A stretch of DNA of 64,000 nucleotides, taken from assembly GCA_016293845.1 (NCBI GenBank), contig JAEDDH010000001.1:248001-312000 (forward strand), read 5' to 3'. The translations under genes were made by a program, and so were the position numbers. This document shows positions 32,630 through 41,929 of the stretch, piece by piece. This DNA is from Bacteroidales bacterium. GTDB lineage: Bacteria > Bacteroidota > Bacteroidia > Bacteroidales > UBA3824. A model generated the notes under the pieces. It saw only the letters and a list, made by a program, of their open reading frames with translations. It did no database searches and had not been told where the DNA came from. Numbering within the stretch: the stretch's first letter is position 1; the number at the start of each line of letters is the position of its first letter.

Positions 32630-34306
32630 CTACTTAACATATTTATAAGTAGTAAATGTGAGTGAATCGTTTTCGGTGATAGTGCCGCGTTTGTCGATAC
32701 GTCCGTTGCTATCTTCGATTGTAATGGTAAAATCGATACGGCGCGAGGGAAGGTTCATCTGCGGGTGAAACGGACAGCAAACTACTGCTATTGTGTAAGT
32801 TCCAGCGGCGGGATTAGTCCAAAAAATATTTTCCTGAGGACGAGTAGAGGCTTTCCAAGGCTCGTTGGTAGCGTTTTGGTTGGCGTCGATGTCGAGTTTG
32901 CCTCTGCTGCCTCTGCACGATGTAGTTTTGCGGTTGTAGAATGTAAAATTGCCGCACGGGTCTTTAACGATAAGGTCGAGGTCGGCTTTGCAATACCATT
33001 GGAGGTTGATGCGGAGGTCGCCGTTTTGTCCTTTGAGGTCGGTTGAAGATTTTAGAGGAATGTCGCGACGTTTGGCATCGTTTACATTTAGTTGAGCAAA
33101 TGTATTATTCTTTACTTTTGTACTGTTGGTATAAAATCCTGATTTAGAGGCTGTTATGCTAAGATTTTCGGCTTTGCGCATAGTAACAGAGAATGTTCCT
33201 GTGCCGCTGGTGTTGGGTTGCAAAGTTCCTGACACCGAACCTGTTACCTTTAAGTTACAACTTGAAAGCACGCTCCAATCTTCTTCCTTAACGGTGCGGA
33301 AAGTGAGCGTTTCCATAATGGGTTGCATCTTTACTTTTTCGGGTTTGTCGAAACTTGCAATTACGTGAAACTTAGATTTATAGCCGTCTTTATCGGAAGT
33401 AATTTCTATCCTTGAACCGGGTTTTGCCGTAACGGTAAATGTGCCGTTGCTCTTGCTTACAGCGGTGGTAGAAATATCGCCTTTATCGGGGTCTTTAACA
33501 ATGATTATGTTGCTTACGCCCGCAATGGGTTTAAGGTTAATGCTGTCGATATTAGTGAATTGCAGGTCTACCGGAGGTATTTTTTTGATAGGTCGCAAGG
33601 GTAGGGGGAAACCCGCATCGGCAATGGTACCACAATCGATATTTGCTGCGGTAGAATCGTAATGCTCGTCGCAACTACCTGTAAATGTGATATTAGCACA
33701 AGAATTTACGTCTTTGATGACAATTGTGCCATCGGGGTTGACAGTAGCCTTTTCGGTTTTGCCGTTGAGAACATACTCGATTGTACCGTTGACAAGCGGT
33801 TCGCCCGAAACAAGGTCGGTAAGCCTTACCGTAACATCCTTAATATTAGCATCAAGGGCAAGGTCGATTTCGTCAGCAGAGTGAAAAAGATCAGAAGTGT
33901 CGGCACTTGCAAAACACTGAGTACCAGCGGCATTAACATTCACCCTTTCGCCACGGTGAAAGAGATAACTCCAAACGCTGCAAGGCAAATCTTTAAAAAC
34001 CGTATTTCCACCATTATCAGTGGTTTGCGAACGTGAAACGGGTTCATCGGTAAGAAATCCGCCTTTAAACAAGAAATGCGAAACGTACGAAAGGTTAACT
34101 GTTTGACCCACAGCAGGCAACGCCCCTTCCAAACATTTTACTTCAATATCTCTGTTACACCTTATTAATAATAGCAGCGGCAGAAGCAACAGCAGCACCC
34201 ACCACGGGAACTTCTTCTTTTTCAGCGTAATAACATACACATTATCGTCGGTACCATCAAACGTCACCGACCCACCGTTTTTCATCTCTTTGTTTTGTTC
34301 CGACAT
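32630..34306 (-). CDS. Membrane-anchored multi-sandwich protein, DUF2135-like end
   Basis: A 558-residue protein. Residues 1-30 are cytoplasmic, a membrane helix spans about 33-50 (PWWVLLLLLPLLLLIRC), and the rest is outside the inner membrane. The middle (about 130-400) carries several beta-sandwich repeats of the carboxypeptidase-regulatory kind, such as VRLTDLVSGEPLVNGTIEYV and DGTIVIKDV. The end (about 420-540) has GDLRINLQWYCKADLDLIVK, RGSRGKLDIDAN and NIFWTNPAAGTYTIAVV, matching DUF2135/YfaP-type domains. Many cysteines suggest disulfides. No enzyme is seen; a sensory or adhesive envelope role is a guess. Confidence 0.75.
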   Translation of the reverse strand: MSEQNKEMKNGGSVTFDGTDDNVYVITLKKKKFPWWVLLLLLPLLLLIRCNRDIEVKCLEGALPAVGQTVNLSYVSHFLFKGGFLTDEPVSRSQTTDNGGNTVFKDLPCSVWSYLFHRGERVNVNAAGTQCFASADTSDLFHSADEIDLALDANIKDVTVRLTDLVSGEPLVNGTIEYVLNGKTEKATVNPDGTIVIKDVNSCANITFTGSCDEHYDSTAANIDCGTIADAGFPLPLRPIKKIPPVDLQFTNIDSINLKPIAGVSNIIIVKDPDKGDISTTAVSKSNGTFTVTAKPGSRIEITSDKDGYKSKFHVIASFDKPEKVKMQPIMETLTFRTVKEEDWSVLSSCNLKVTGSVSGTLQPNTSGTGTFSVTMRKAENLSITASKSGFYTNSTKVKNNTFAQLNVNDAKRRDIPLKSSTDLKGQNGDLRINLQWYCKADLDLIVKDPCGNFTFYNRKTTSCRGSRGKLDIDANQNATNEPWKASTRPQENIFWTNPAAGTYTIAVVCCPFHPQMNLPSRRIDFTITIEDSNGRIDKRGTITENDSLTFTTYKYVK

Positions 34307-34381
34307 AGCGATTTATTTTTATGTTTTTATGCCGTAAAGATACAAAAAATGGATAAAAAAAGGATACTTTGGCAAAAAAAT

Positions 34382-35740
34382 CTACTTCACCAACCCCTTT
34401 GTACTCCATTTTTTAGATGCCCAACGTCTACGGAGGATTACGCCGCGGACGTTTTCGTCGAGGGTGAAGGCTATCCACATTCCTATTAGACCAAAGCCGA
34501 AGGTAATACCGAGTAAGTAACTCAAACCCACAGCAATAGACCATTGGAATATTATGCCAACCACTACGGGATAAAATGCATCGCCAGTGCTTCGGAGCGT
34601 TCCTGTGGCAAAAATATTGCCCACACGTCCCACATCTAACAGAATATCAATAAAAAAGATGATTGTGCCAAGTCGGATTATCTCCTCATTATTGGTGAAT
34701 AAGCCAAGTATAGAATTTCCCGCCAAGGCAAGGCAAGTGCCCACTATAAGTGTGATTATCAATGCATAACGGTGAACAAAATTGCCCATTTTGAATGCCG
34801 CATTTGGACGGTGCATTCCCATAAGGTGTCCAACAATTATGCCTCCGCCTTGTACCACGCTGATACAAAAGAGGTTGACAAACATTATGCAGTTGAAACA
34901 ATAGGTTCTTGTGGAGAGTGCCGTATTACCTAACTTTGTGATAAAGAATGTGATAACAACTTGCGAAAGGCAATAACTGAGTTGTTCGCCAGCCGCTGGA
35001 ACGCCAATTTTCAAAATGTTTTTGAGTTCCACCCAAGGAAACGGCTTAAACCACTCAAAGGGATACTTGTGAATGTGTTTTTTGGTATGGATAATAGCCA
35101 TTGCCACCATCGAAAATCCACGACAGATTACAGTGGAAATAGCCGCACCTTCAACGCCGAGAGCCGGCAAACCAAAGTGCCCGAATATTAGCGAATAATT
35201 ACCTATAATATTGAGAATGTTAACAATAACGGTTACACGCATAGGATATTTTGCCATTCCTGCATTGCGCAGCGACGCCGAAAATGCAAGACCTATGGCT
35301 TGGAAAAACGTCATACTGCCCACAATGCGCAGATACGCAAGTCCGTACGGCATAAGGTTTTCGTCCAAACCCATTATTTCAAGCAGCAATTCAGCCTTAA
35401 AATAGATAAACAGACTCATTGCCACGCCCGAAACTGCATTCATAAGCACCGCAATACCAACCACTTGCACAAGTTTTTTCTTATATCCCGCACCGATATA
35501 TTGTGCGCAAACAATTCCAGTGCCTATCGACACAAACTGAAAGATTAAGATAACAAGGTTAATCAACTGATTGTCAACGCCAACGGCAGCCACAGCATCG
35601 TCGCTTCCGCCGGGAGTGTCGGTGGGCATATTGCTAAGCATAATGGTATCCACCACACCCAAAAGCATTGTCAAGGCAATTTCCACAAAAATAGGGCGCA
35701 CGAGCGATTTCAACTCGGCTTTTAATCCAATGTTTTCCAT
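34382..35740 (-). CDS. MATE-family efflux transporter
   Basis: A 452-residue inner-membrane protein with twelve segments in two homologous halves, the layout of MATE sodium- or proton-driven exporters of cationic compounds. The first half begins PIFVEIALTMLLGVVDTIML, and the matching helix of the second half is KIGVPAAGEQLSYCLSQVVI. Its ATG abuts the stop of the upstream DNA glycosylase gene, so the two are one operon. Substrate unknown; DinF/NorM-like. Confidence 0.88.
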   Translation of the reverse strand: MENIGLKAELKSLVRPIFVEIALTMLLGVVDTIMLSNMPTDTPGGSDDAVAAVGVDNQLINLVILIFQFVSIGTGIVCAQYIGAGYKKKLVQVVGIAVLMNAVSGVAMSLFIYFKAELLLEIMGLDENLMPYGLAYLRIVGSMTFFQAIGLAFSASLRNAGMAKYPMRVTVIVNILNIIGNYSLIFGHFGLPALGVEGAAISTVICRGFSMVAMAIIHTKKHIHKYPFEWFKPFPWVELKNILKIGVPAAGEQLSYCLSQVVITFFITKLGNTALSTRTYCFNCIMFVNLFCISVVQGGGIIVGHLMGMHRPNAAFKMGNFVHRYALIITLIVGTCLALAGNSILGLFTNNEEIIRLGTIIFFIDILLDVGRVGNIFATGTLRSTGDAFYPVVVGIIFQWSIAVGLSYLLGITFGFGLIGMWIAFTLDENVRGVILRRRWASKKWSTKGLVK

Positions 35741-36508
35741 TTACTTACAATCTTTTTTCATCCAATAATTACGTTCTTGCTCGTCCATTTTTTCAATGGC
35801 GTAACGCAGTGTGGTTCTGGGCATTACCTTGATATGGTCGTTGAGAAACTCACGCAAAGTTTCCAATCCGCAGCATTTGCCCAATTCGCGGAGCATCCAA
35901 CCCACAGCCTTGTGCATAAGGTCGTGAGTGTCAGCAAGATGAAATTCAGCATAACGTATCGCATATTCAGGCATATTGTGTCGCGATGTGGTGTAGGTAA
36001 ACACCATCGACATACGTTTTTGCCAAAGATTGTCGGAGTGGGCAAGACGTTCAATAACATCTTCTTTATCAGGCAGTTCCACGATAGTTTTTTCTACCAT
36101 CCAACAGCCAAGCAGTTTTGGAGCAGTTAGGTCTACAATGTCCCAATTGTTGGCTTTGGTGGAATTTGTTACGTAAAAATCTATAATAGAATCGCGTTCT
36201 GCCATAGAGTTGATATCGTGCAATAGTTTGGCAGACTGCAACTTAGCATATTTTTCTACCAAAATCAAAAATCCGCAGAGCCTTATCTCGTGAAAATTGG
36301 AATCCACAAGGTATTTAATATCCTCTAAATCAAGGTCTTTATTAGGCTTAACGAAAGCCCTTGTTTGAGGATTTTTTAATCCGAGAAATTCGTCGCCATA
36401 CCCATATTCGCCTTCGCCAGTTTTAAAAAAACGCATCATATTATCGCGTTGAGCATCATCTCTGGCGGCAATCATACTGTCAATCAGTTTTTTAGCGCGC
36501 TGTATCAT
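35741..36508 (-). CDS. DNA alkylation repair protein, AlkD-like
   Basis: A 255-residue all-helical HEAT-like repeat protein of the AlkC/AlkD group, which removes bulky or cationic N-alkylated purines. MRFFKTGEGEYGYGDEFLGL near the start, then NSTKANNWDIVDLTAP (the Trp-Asp pair that faces the DNA in AlkD) and NLWQKRMSMVFTY are typical. Two codons of intergenic distance are lacking: the MATE gene starts directly after its stop. It may be regulated with the efflux pump as a response to DNA-damaging compounds; that is inference. Confidence 0.9.
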   Translation of the reverse strand: MIQRAKKLIDSMIAARDDAQRDNMMRFFKTGEGEYGYGDEFLGLKNPQTRAFVKPNKDLDLEDIKYLVDSNFHEIRLCGFLILVEKYAKLQSAKLLHDINSMAERDSIIDFYVTNSTKANNWDIVDLTAPKLLGCWMVEKTIVELPDKEDVIERLAHSDNLWQKRMSMVFTYTTSRHNMPEYAIRYAEFHLADTHDLMHKAVGWMLRELGKCCGLETLREFLNDHIKVMPRTTLRYAIEKMDEQERNYWMKKDCK

Positions 36509-36663
36509 AACTAAGTGATTTTAAAAATGTGGGTGCAAAATTACAAAAAAATCGAGCCGATATTCCCAATTAACGCAATCTTAATAGTTTCTATCACATA
36601 AATCAACAATGCTCATATACTTTTGTGGTTGAAAACATTGCCGATGTCGTGGCAATAATGTGG

Positions 36664-36740
36664 CGGGGTGCTTCCCGATGTGCGGAGGCTGAGATTATAC
36701 CCATTGAACCTGAGCAGGTAATGCTGCCAAGGGACGGCTA
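36664..36740 (+). ncRNA. TPP riboswitch (THI element)
   Basis: GGGGTGC at 36665, CTGAGATTATACCCATTGAA at 36689-36708 and CCTGAGCAGGTAATGCTG with AGGGA after it are the conserved P2/J and P4/P5 parts of the thiamine pyrophosphate aptamer. It lies 47 bases ahead of the TonB receptor ATG, with CGGCTAAACCCC and a T-rich stretch following that may form the expression platform. It should turn the thiamine uptake operon off when TPP is plentiful. A possible -7 element, TACTTTTG, lies at 36618-36625. Confidence 0.95.
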
Positions 36741-36786
36741 AACCCCTTATTATATTTTTTTTAACTATAATCATTTTAACAAAAAA

Positions 36787-39282
36787 ATGAAAAAGGTATT
36801 ACTATTTAGCGCCGTTGCTGCGGCGTGTTGCTACGGGGGTGAGGCTGTTGCAATCCCCAATTATTCAAACATTTACGCTACAAACAAAGTATTGGGCGAA
36901 ATCTCCGTTAAAGGAAAGGTTACAGACACCGACGGTAAACCTCTGATTGGCGCTACCATAATGGTGAAAGGCACCAACAAGGGAACAATTTCCGGCACAA
37001 ACGGAGAATTTACAATTCAAGCCGACGAAGGCAGTGTATTGGTAATCAGTTACATCGGCTACCTTACGCAAGAAATTGCAGCTGCGCCCTCGGTAAATGT
37101 TACCCTCGAAGAAGGCACGGCTTTGGAAGAGGTGATTGTGTCGTCTACACGCGCTGGAATCAAAACTCCCATGGCGTATAGCAATGTAAATCAAGAAGAT
37201 ATTCAACGTCAAAACTTTGGTCGCGACATTCCTTTCCTTCTTGCTGCCACACCTTCTATCACTACTACAAGCGACGCAGGCAACGGCGTGGGCTACACCG
37301 GCATACGTGTGCGCGGAACAGATCCTTCGCGTATCAACATCACAGCAAATGGAATTCCTATAAACGATGCCGAAAGTGCGCAGGTTTTTTGGGTGAATAT
37401 GGCAGACTTTGCGTCAAGCACCAAAAGTTTGCAAATTCAGCGCGGCGTGGGCACTTCAACAAATGGTTCAGGTGCTTTTGGCGCAACTCTTAATATGCAA
37501 ACCGAAAGCGTGGGTCAAGATGCTTACGCTCAGGTAGATGCAAGTGCAGGTTCGTATGGCACTCACAAAGAAACCGTTCGTTTTAGCAGCGGACTTTTAA
37601 AAGATCATTGGGGCGTTCAAGGTCGTGTATCTAACATTCATTCCGACGGATACTTAGACCGCGCCAGCACCGACCTTCAATCGTATTTTTTGCAAGCAGG
37701 ATATTTCTCGGATAAGACTGTGGTTAAGTTTGTTACATTTGCCGGTATGGAAGAAACCTATCACGCTTGGAACTACACTTCAAAATATGAGCAGGAACTT
37801 TTTGGTCGTAGATACAATTCGTGCGGCATTATGGAGTACGACGAAAATTACAAACCCATCAAATTTTACGACGACCAAATCGACAAGTACAAACAGCAAA
37901 ACTATCAGATTTTGTTAGATAAATTCATCAATAAGTTCTTGACTTTCAACGCCGGACTGCATTACACCCACGGCTTCGGATACTATCAAGAATACAAGAT
38001 GGACAAGGAACTCGCTGGATATGGCATTGTGGACGATTGGGATGTAACATCCGACCTTATCCGCAAAAAAGAGATGGAAAACGATTTCTACGGCGCGGTT
38101 GGATCGCTCAATTTCGACAACAAAAAAGGTTTAACAGCCACTCTCGGAGGCGGTTGGAACAAGTACGACGGCGACCATTTTGGTCACGTACTTTGGATAA
38201 AATTAAGCGACCAAAATCCCAACTTCAAATATTACAACAACAATGGTCTTAAAATCGACGGCAATATCTACGGCAAAGTCAACTATCAGATAACCAACTT
38301 TTTGAGCGCATTTATCGACCTTCAATACCGTCACACAAGCATCAAGATGAACGGTCCGAGCGATGAATATGGCGACAACGGTCCGCTTATTTTTGCCGAA
38401 ACCCACCGCTACGACTTTTTCAACCCGAAAGGTGGCATTTTTGCCGACATCACCAACCAAGACAAAATTTATGCTTCGGTGGCTGTTGCCCACAAAGAAC
38501 CCACCCGAAACGATTTTGAAGATAACATCGGCGCCGACCTCAAAGCCGAACAACTCAACGACTTTGAAATTGGCTACAAACGCCTTGGAGCAACATTTTC
38601 GGCAGGCGTAAACTATTATTATATGTATTACAAAAATCAATTTGTATTAACAGGTCAACTCAACGAAATTGGCGAAATGATAGCCTCTAACGACAATTCA
38701 GGTCGCAGTTACCGCGCAGGTGTGGAACTTGAAGCCGCTTACAAACCCGTAGATTGGTTTCGTTGGGATGTTAACGCCACATTCAGCCGCAACCGCAACA
38801 AGCATTACACCGTAACATTCACCGACCCAGACACTTGGAATTCGTCAGCACCTTACGATATGGGCAGCACTCCCACGTCTTTTTCGCCAGAGGTAATTGC
38901 CAACAACATTTTCACCTTTACCAAAGGCGGGTTCAATGCTTCTATCTTAACGCGATTTGTAGGTAAACAGTATTTAAACAACTATGGCATAGACTATTAC
39001 CAATACGACGGAAAAGAATACGCAATGTTTTTGGATAAATACACCACCACCGATATCGACCTTTCGTACACATTCAAATGCCGTGTGCCTAAGTCGTTAA
39101 CTCTCGGATTATCAGTTTACAACGTGTTCTCTGCCGAATACGACAACAACGGTTGGACATATTGCGAACTCTCCAAAAACGCAAACGGAAGAATTTACGC
39201 TTGGAGCACCGACGAATTTGAAGCCGGTTTTGCCCCATCTGCACCGATTAACTTTTTGTTTCACGCAAGCATCAGATTCTAA
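36787..39282 (+). CDS. TonB-dependent thiamine receptor
   Basis: An 831-residue outer-membrane receptor. Signal peptide to about residue 22, then a carboxypeptidase-like domain (about 38-110; VKGKVTDTDGKPLIGATIMV), a plug (about 115-225; GIRVRGTDPSRINITANGIP and GTSTNGSGAFGATLN) and a 22-strand barrel ending in SINFLFHASIRF-type residues. The TPP riboswitch upstream and the thiamine genes downstream identify the cargo as thiamine or a relative; the sequence alone would not. In Bacteroides thetaiotaomicron an equivalent OMP-PnuT-kinase operon imports thiamine. The next gene starts 8 bases later. Confidence 0.9.
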   Translation: MKKVLLFSAVAAACCYGGEAVAIPNYSNIYATNKVLGEISVKGKVTDTDGKPLIGATIMVKGTNKGTISGTNGEFTIQADEGSVLVISYIGYLTQEIAAAPSVNVTLEEGTALEEVIVSSTRAGIKTPMAYSNVNQEDIQRQNFGRDIPFLLAATPSITTTSDAGNGVGYTGIRVRGTDPSRINITANGIPINDAESAQVFWVNMADFASSTKSLQIQRGVGTSTNGSGAFGATLNMQTESVGQDAYAQVDASAGSYGTHKETVRFSSGLLKDHWGVQGRVSNIHSDGYLDRASTDLQSYFLQAGYFSDKTVVKFVTFAGMEETYHAWNYTSKYEQELFGRRYNSCGIMEYDENYKPIKFYDDQIDKYKQQNYQILLDKFINKFLTFNAGLHYTHGFGYYQEYKMDKELAGYGIVDDWDVTSDLIRKKEMENDFYGAVGSLNFDNKKGLTATLGGGWNKYDGDHFGHVLWIKLSDQNPNFKYYNNNGLKIDGNIYGKVNYQITNFLSAFIDLQYRHTSIKMNGPSDEYGDNGPLIFAETHRYDFFNPKGGIFADITNQDKIYASVAVAHKEPTRNDFEDNIGADLKAEQLNDFEIGYKRLGATFSAGVNYYYMYYKNQFVLTGQLNEIGEMIASNDNSGRSYRAGVELEAAYKPVDWFRWDVNATFSRNRNKHYTVTFTDPDTWNSSAPYDMGSTPTSFSPEVIANNIFTFTKGGFNASILTRFVGKQYLNNYGIDYYQYDGKEYAMFLDKYTTTDIDLSYTFKCRVPKSLTLGLSVYNVFSAEYDNNGWTYCELSKNANGRIYAWSTDEFEAGFAPSAPINFLFHASIRF

Positions 39283-39290
39283 TAATTACT

Positions 39291-39884
39291 ATGTTAGAAT
39301 ATCTTTCAAACAACTGGTTAGAAATCGTCGGCACGATTATAGGCTTTGTGTATCTATGGCAAGAGGTAAAAGCCTCTATATGGCTGTGGCTCACGGGAAT
39401 AATTATGCCGGCGATTTATACCGTTGTTTTTTATAAAAGCGGTTTGTATGCTGATTTTGGCATCCAAGTTTATTACATAATTGCCGCATTGTACGGTTTC
39501 CTTTTTTGGAAATTTGGCAAAAAACAAGACAAACCTCTGCCCATTGTGCATACCACTGCACGTCAGGGAGTTATACTATTTTTGATAACAGTTTTGGTTT
39601 TTATTCCGATTTATTTAATTTTGACCAAATTTACCGACAGCACTGTGCCTTTCTACGACTCCGCCACCACTGCCCTAAGCATTGTAGCATTATGGATGTT
39701 GGCAAAGAAACACGTGGAGCAATGGTTTGTATGGATTGCCGTAGATGCCGTTAGTTCAGCACTTTACTTCTACAAAGGAATCTATTTCACCGCCGTTCTT
39801 TACGCCGTTTACACTGTGGTGGCTGTTTACGGTTACAAAAAATGGAACTTAATGGAAAAAACTCAGTACAATGATAACGTTTGA
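39291..39884 (+). CDS. pnuT: PnuT thiamine transporter (PnuC family)
   Basis: A 197-residue inner-membrane protein of the PnuC family with seven segments. NWLEIVGTIIGFVYLWQEVK at the start, ADFGIQVYYIIAALYGFLFW in the middle and WFVWIAVDAVSSALYFYKGI near residue 150 are the family's vitamin-binding and gating helices. Members carry nicotinamide riboside, riboflavin or thiamine by facilitated diffusion and rely on intracellular phosphorylation to trap the substrate. Riboswitch control and the kinase gene overlapping by 14 bases mark this one as the thiamine form, PnuT. Confidence 0.92.
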   Translation: MLEYLSNNWLEIVGTIIGFVYLWQEVKASIWLWLTGIIMPAIYTVVFYKSGLYADFGIQVYYIIAALYGFLFWKFGKKQDKPLPIVHTTARQGVILFLITVLVFIPIYLILTKFTDSTVPFYDSATTALSIVALWMLAKKHVEQWFVWIAVDAVSSALYFYKGIYFTAVLYAVYTVVAVYGYKKWNLMEKTQYNDNV

Positions 39885-40497
39885 TTTTCAACCCGATACA
39901 GTTATTCTCGGAGGCGGCACGTATCCGATGCACCCCATTCCGGTGAGCATTTTGCAAAACGCTCACCGGGTGCAATGTTGCGACGGTGCTGCCGAGGAAT
40001 ATATCGCTCGCGGAAACACTCCATGGAGAATCATCGGCGACGGCGACTCTATGTCCGACGAAATACGTATGCAGTTTGCCGACCGTATCCGCATTTTCTC
40101 GGAGCAGGAGACCAACGACCAGACCAAAAACGTGATGTACGCCCGCAACCACGGCGCAAAACGCATTGCCATAGTAGGCGCAACAGGTCGCCGCGAAGAC
40201 CATACCATCGGCAATATCAGCCTATTGACCGAATACAACAAAATGGGTATCGAAGTGCGCATCTACACCGACAACGGAATGTTTGTAATATGCAATGGCA
40301 CAACCACTTTTGGCGTAAAAACCGGCTCACAGATTTCAATTTTTAATTGGAAAGCCCACGATTTTAAAGGAGAAAACCTCCGTTACCCTCTCAGCGATTT
40401 TGACGCACTTTGGATGGGCACGCTAAACGAAGCCACAGATAATACAGTAACTATCTATGCCGAAGGGGTTTATATTGTGTATTTAAACTTTTCCTAA
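39871..40497 (+). CDS. thiN: Thiamine pyrophosphokinase
   Basis: A 208-residue cytosolic kinase that turns thiamine into TPP with ATP, giving AMP. Seen: TVILGGGTYP, CDGAAEEYIARGN, IIGDGDSMSD (metal Asp residues), EQETNDQTKNVMYA and VGATGRREDHTIGNISLLTE. The C-terminal sandwich (about 150-208) binds thiamine. The start overlaps pnuT by 14 bases, so uptake and trapping are translationally linked. Unlike the Tnr3-type enzyme described for some Bacteroides it has no NUDIX extension. The stop overlaps the convergent MATE gene by 15 bases. Confidence 0.93.
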   Translation: MITFDFQPDTVILGGGTYPMHPIPVSILQNAHRVQCCDGAAEEYIARGNTPWRIIGDGDSMSDEIRMQFADRIRIFSEQETNDQTKNVMYARNHGAKRIAIVGATGRREDHTIGNISLLTEYNKMGIEVRIYTDNGMFVICNGTTTFGVKTGSQISIFNWKAHDFKGENLRYPLSDFDALWMGTLNEATDNTVTIYAEGVYIVYLNFS

Positions 40498-41832
40498 ACG
40501 TCTAAAAAACCGCCAAGTGACAGCACTACAAAGCACTGCCGACAAGATATCCGACACCGCCTGACATATCTCTACGCCTGTTATTCCAAAAAAATGCGGC
40601 AAAATCAATATCAGCGGAATAAAGAACATTCCTTGACGCGAAATAGAGGTAATGCTTGCCCAAAACCTTTCGCCTGTTGTTTGCAAAAGCATATTTGCCA
40701 AAATCACCAACGCGCTAAACGGCATCGAAAAGCAGAGAAAACGCAAAGCAGTGCTTCCAATTTCCACTACCAAAGGGCTTTCTGTTTGAAATAGTCCTAC
40801 AATCTCTTCGGCAAATATCCAGCAAGTGATAGCGCCAGTTACCAAAATGCCAGTGCATACGGCGAGCGAAAAAAAGTAACTTTTGCGCACTCTTGCAAAG
40901 TTGCCCGCTCCGTAGGCAAATCCGCAGACAGGCTGAAAACCTTGTCCAAACCCAGCCACAAGCGAACTCACAAGCCAGTTTACACGTCCCACCACCGACA
41001 TAGCCGCCACAGCCGCATCGCCGTAAACACCTCCTGCACGATTGAGTAGGATAGTGGCGGCGGCACTGCATCCTTGGCGGAAAAGCGAAGGAAGTCCTGT
41101 GGTAAGTATCAGTGTATAAGTGGATAAGTGTTTTGAAATATATTCCTTGCCCAAACGCAGCATACTATTTTTGCCCAAAAGCGCAAAAAGCATTACTCCG
41201 GCACTAATCACCTGACACAGCACCGTAGAGATAGCCGCGCCCGAAATGCCCATATCCAATGTAAAGATAAATATAGGGTCGAGAAAAATATTGAGCAACG
41301 TGCCCGACACTATGCCCGTCATTGCAAAAAACGACTTACCCTGTGCACGTAGCAAGTTGTTGAATACAAACGAACAGCACGAAAACGGAGCGCCCAAAAA
41401 TATTATCTCAGAATATTCTTTGGCGAATGGCAAAATGGTAGGAGTGGAGCCGAGACTTTCCATTATACCACGGTTAAACAACAGTCCCACAGCGGTTAAC
41501 AACAATCCCGCAATAATAGCAGAGAGCGTTGCCGAACTTGCCACCACGTCGGCGTCGCGATTTTTTCTCTGACCCAAGAAACGCGAAATATTGCTTCCTG
41601 CGCCCATACCAATCCAGAAACCAACAGCCTGAATCATAGACACCACAGGTAGGCACACACCCGTAGCACCCGTTGCGCTATCGCCAAGATGCGACACAAA
41701 CCAAGTGTCGGCGGTGTTGTATATCGCCGAAGTCATCATACTCAGCACCGTAGGCCACGCCAGCGAAGGTATCAGCCTCGACACGGGGGTGAGCATCATC
41801 TTTTGGTATTGTTGTTCCTGAGTGTCTGCCAT
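40483..41832 (-). CDS. MATE-family efflux transporter
   Basis: A 449-residue twelve-segment exporter of the MATE family. The open frame begins 80 codons further upstream, but the start is set at ATG 41832 (MADTQEQQYQKMMLTPVSRL), just before the first helix, because the upstream residues are not protein-like for the family and would overlap the next gene's promoter. SMMTSAIYNTADTWFVSHLG and the second-half helix GLPSLFRQGCSAAATILLNR are typical. It is only distantly related to the MATE gene at 34382. Substrate unknown. Confidence 0.88.
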   Translation of the reverse strand: MADTQEQQYQKMMLTPVSRLIPSLAWPTVLSMMTSAIYNTADTWFVSHLGDSATGATGVCLPVVSMIQAVGFWIGMGAGSNISRFLGQRKNRDADVVASSATLSAIIAGLLLTAVGLLFNRGIMESLGSTPTILPFAKEYSEIIFLGAPFSCCSFVFNNLLRAQGKSFFAMTGIVSGTLLNIFLDPIFIFTLDMGISGAAISTVLCQVISAGVMLFALLGKNSMLRLGKEYISKHLSTYTLILTTGLPSLFRQGCSAAATILLNRAGGVYGDAAVAAMSVVGRVNWLVSSLVAGFGQGFQPVCGFAYGAGNFARVRKSYFFSLAVCTGILVTGAITCWIFAEEIVGLFQTESPLVVEIGSTALRFLCFSMPFSALVILANMLLQTTGERFWASITSISRQGMFFIPLILILPHFFGITGVEICQAVSDILSAVLCSAVTWRFFRRLGKV

Positions 41833-41856
41833 AATTGCTTGCAAATTTAAAAAAAA

Positions 41857-41888
41857 TTGTGCCGTTGAAATATTTTTACATATATTTG
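41857..41888 (+). promoter_or_regulatory. Promoter of the PorT-like pair
   Basis: TTG at 41857-41859, 21-base spacer, TATATTTG at 41881-41888, about 40 bases ahead of the ATG at 41930. Confidence 0.6.
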
Positions 41889-41929
41889 CCCCGAAAAAAA
41901 TGTTTTTTAAATTTGAAAATATCACGACA

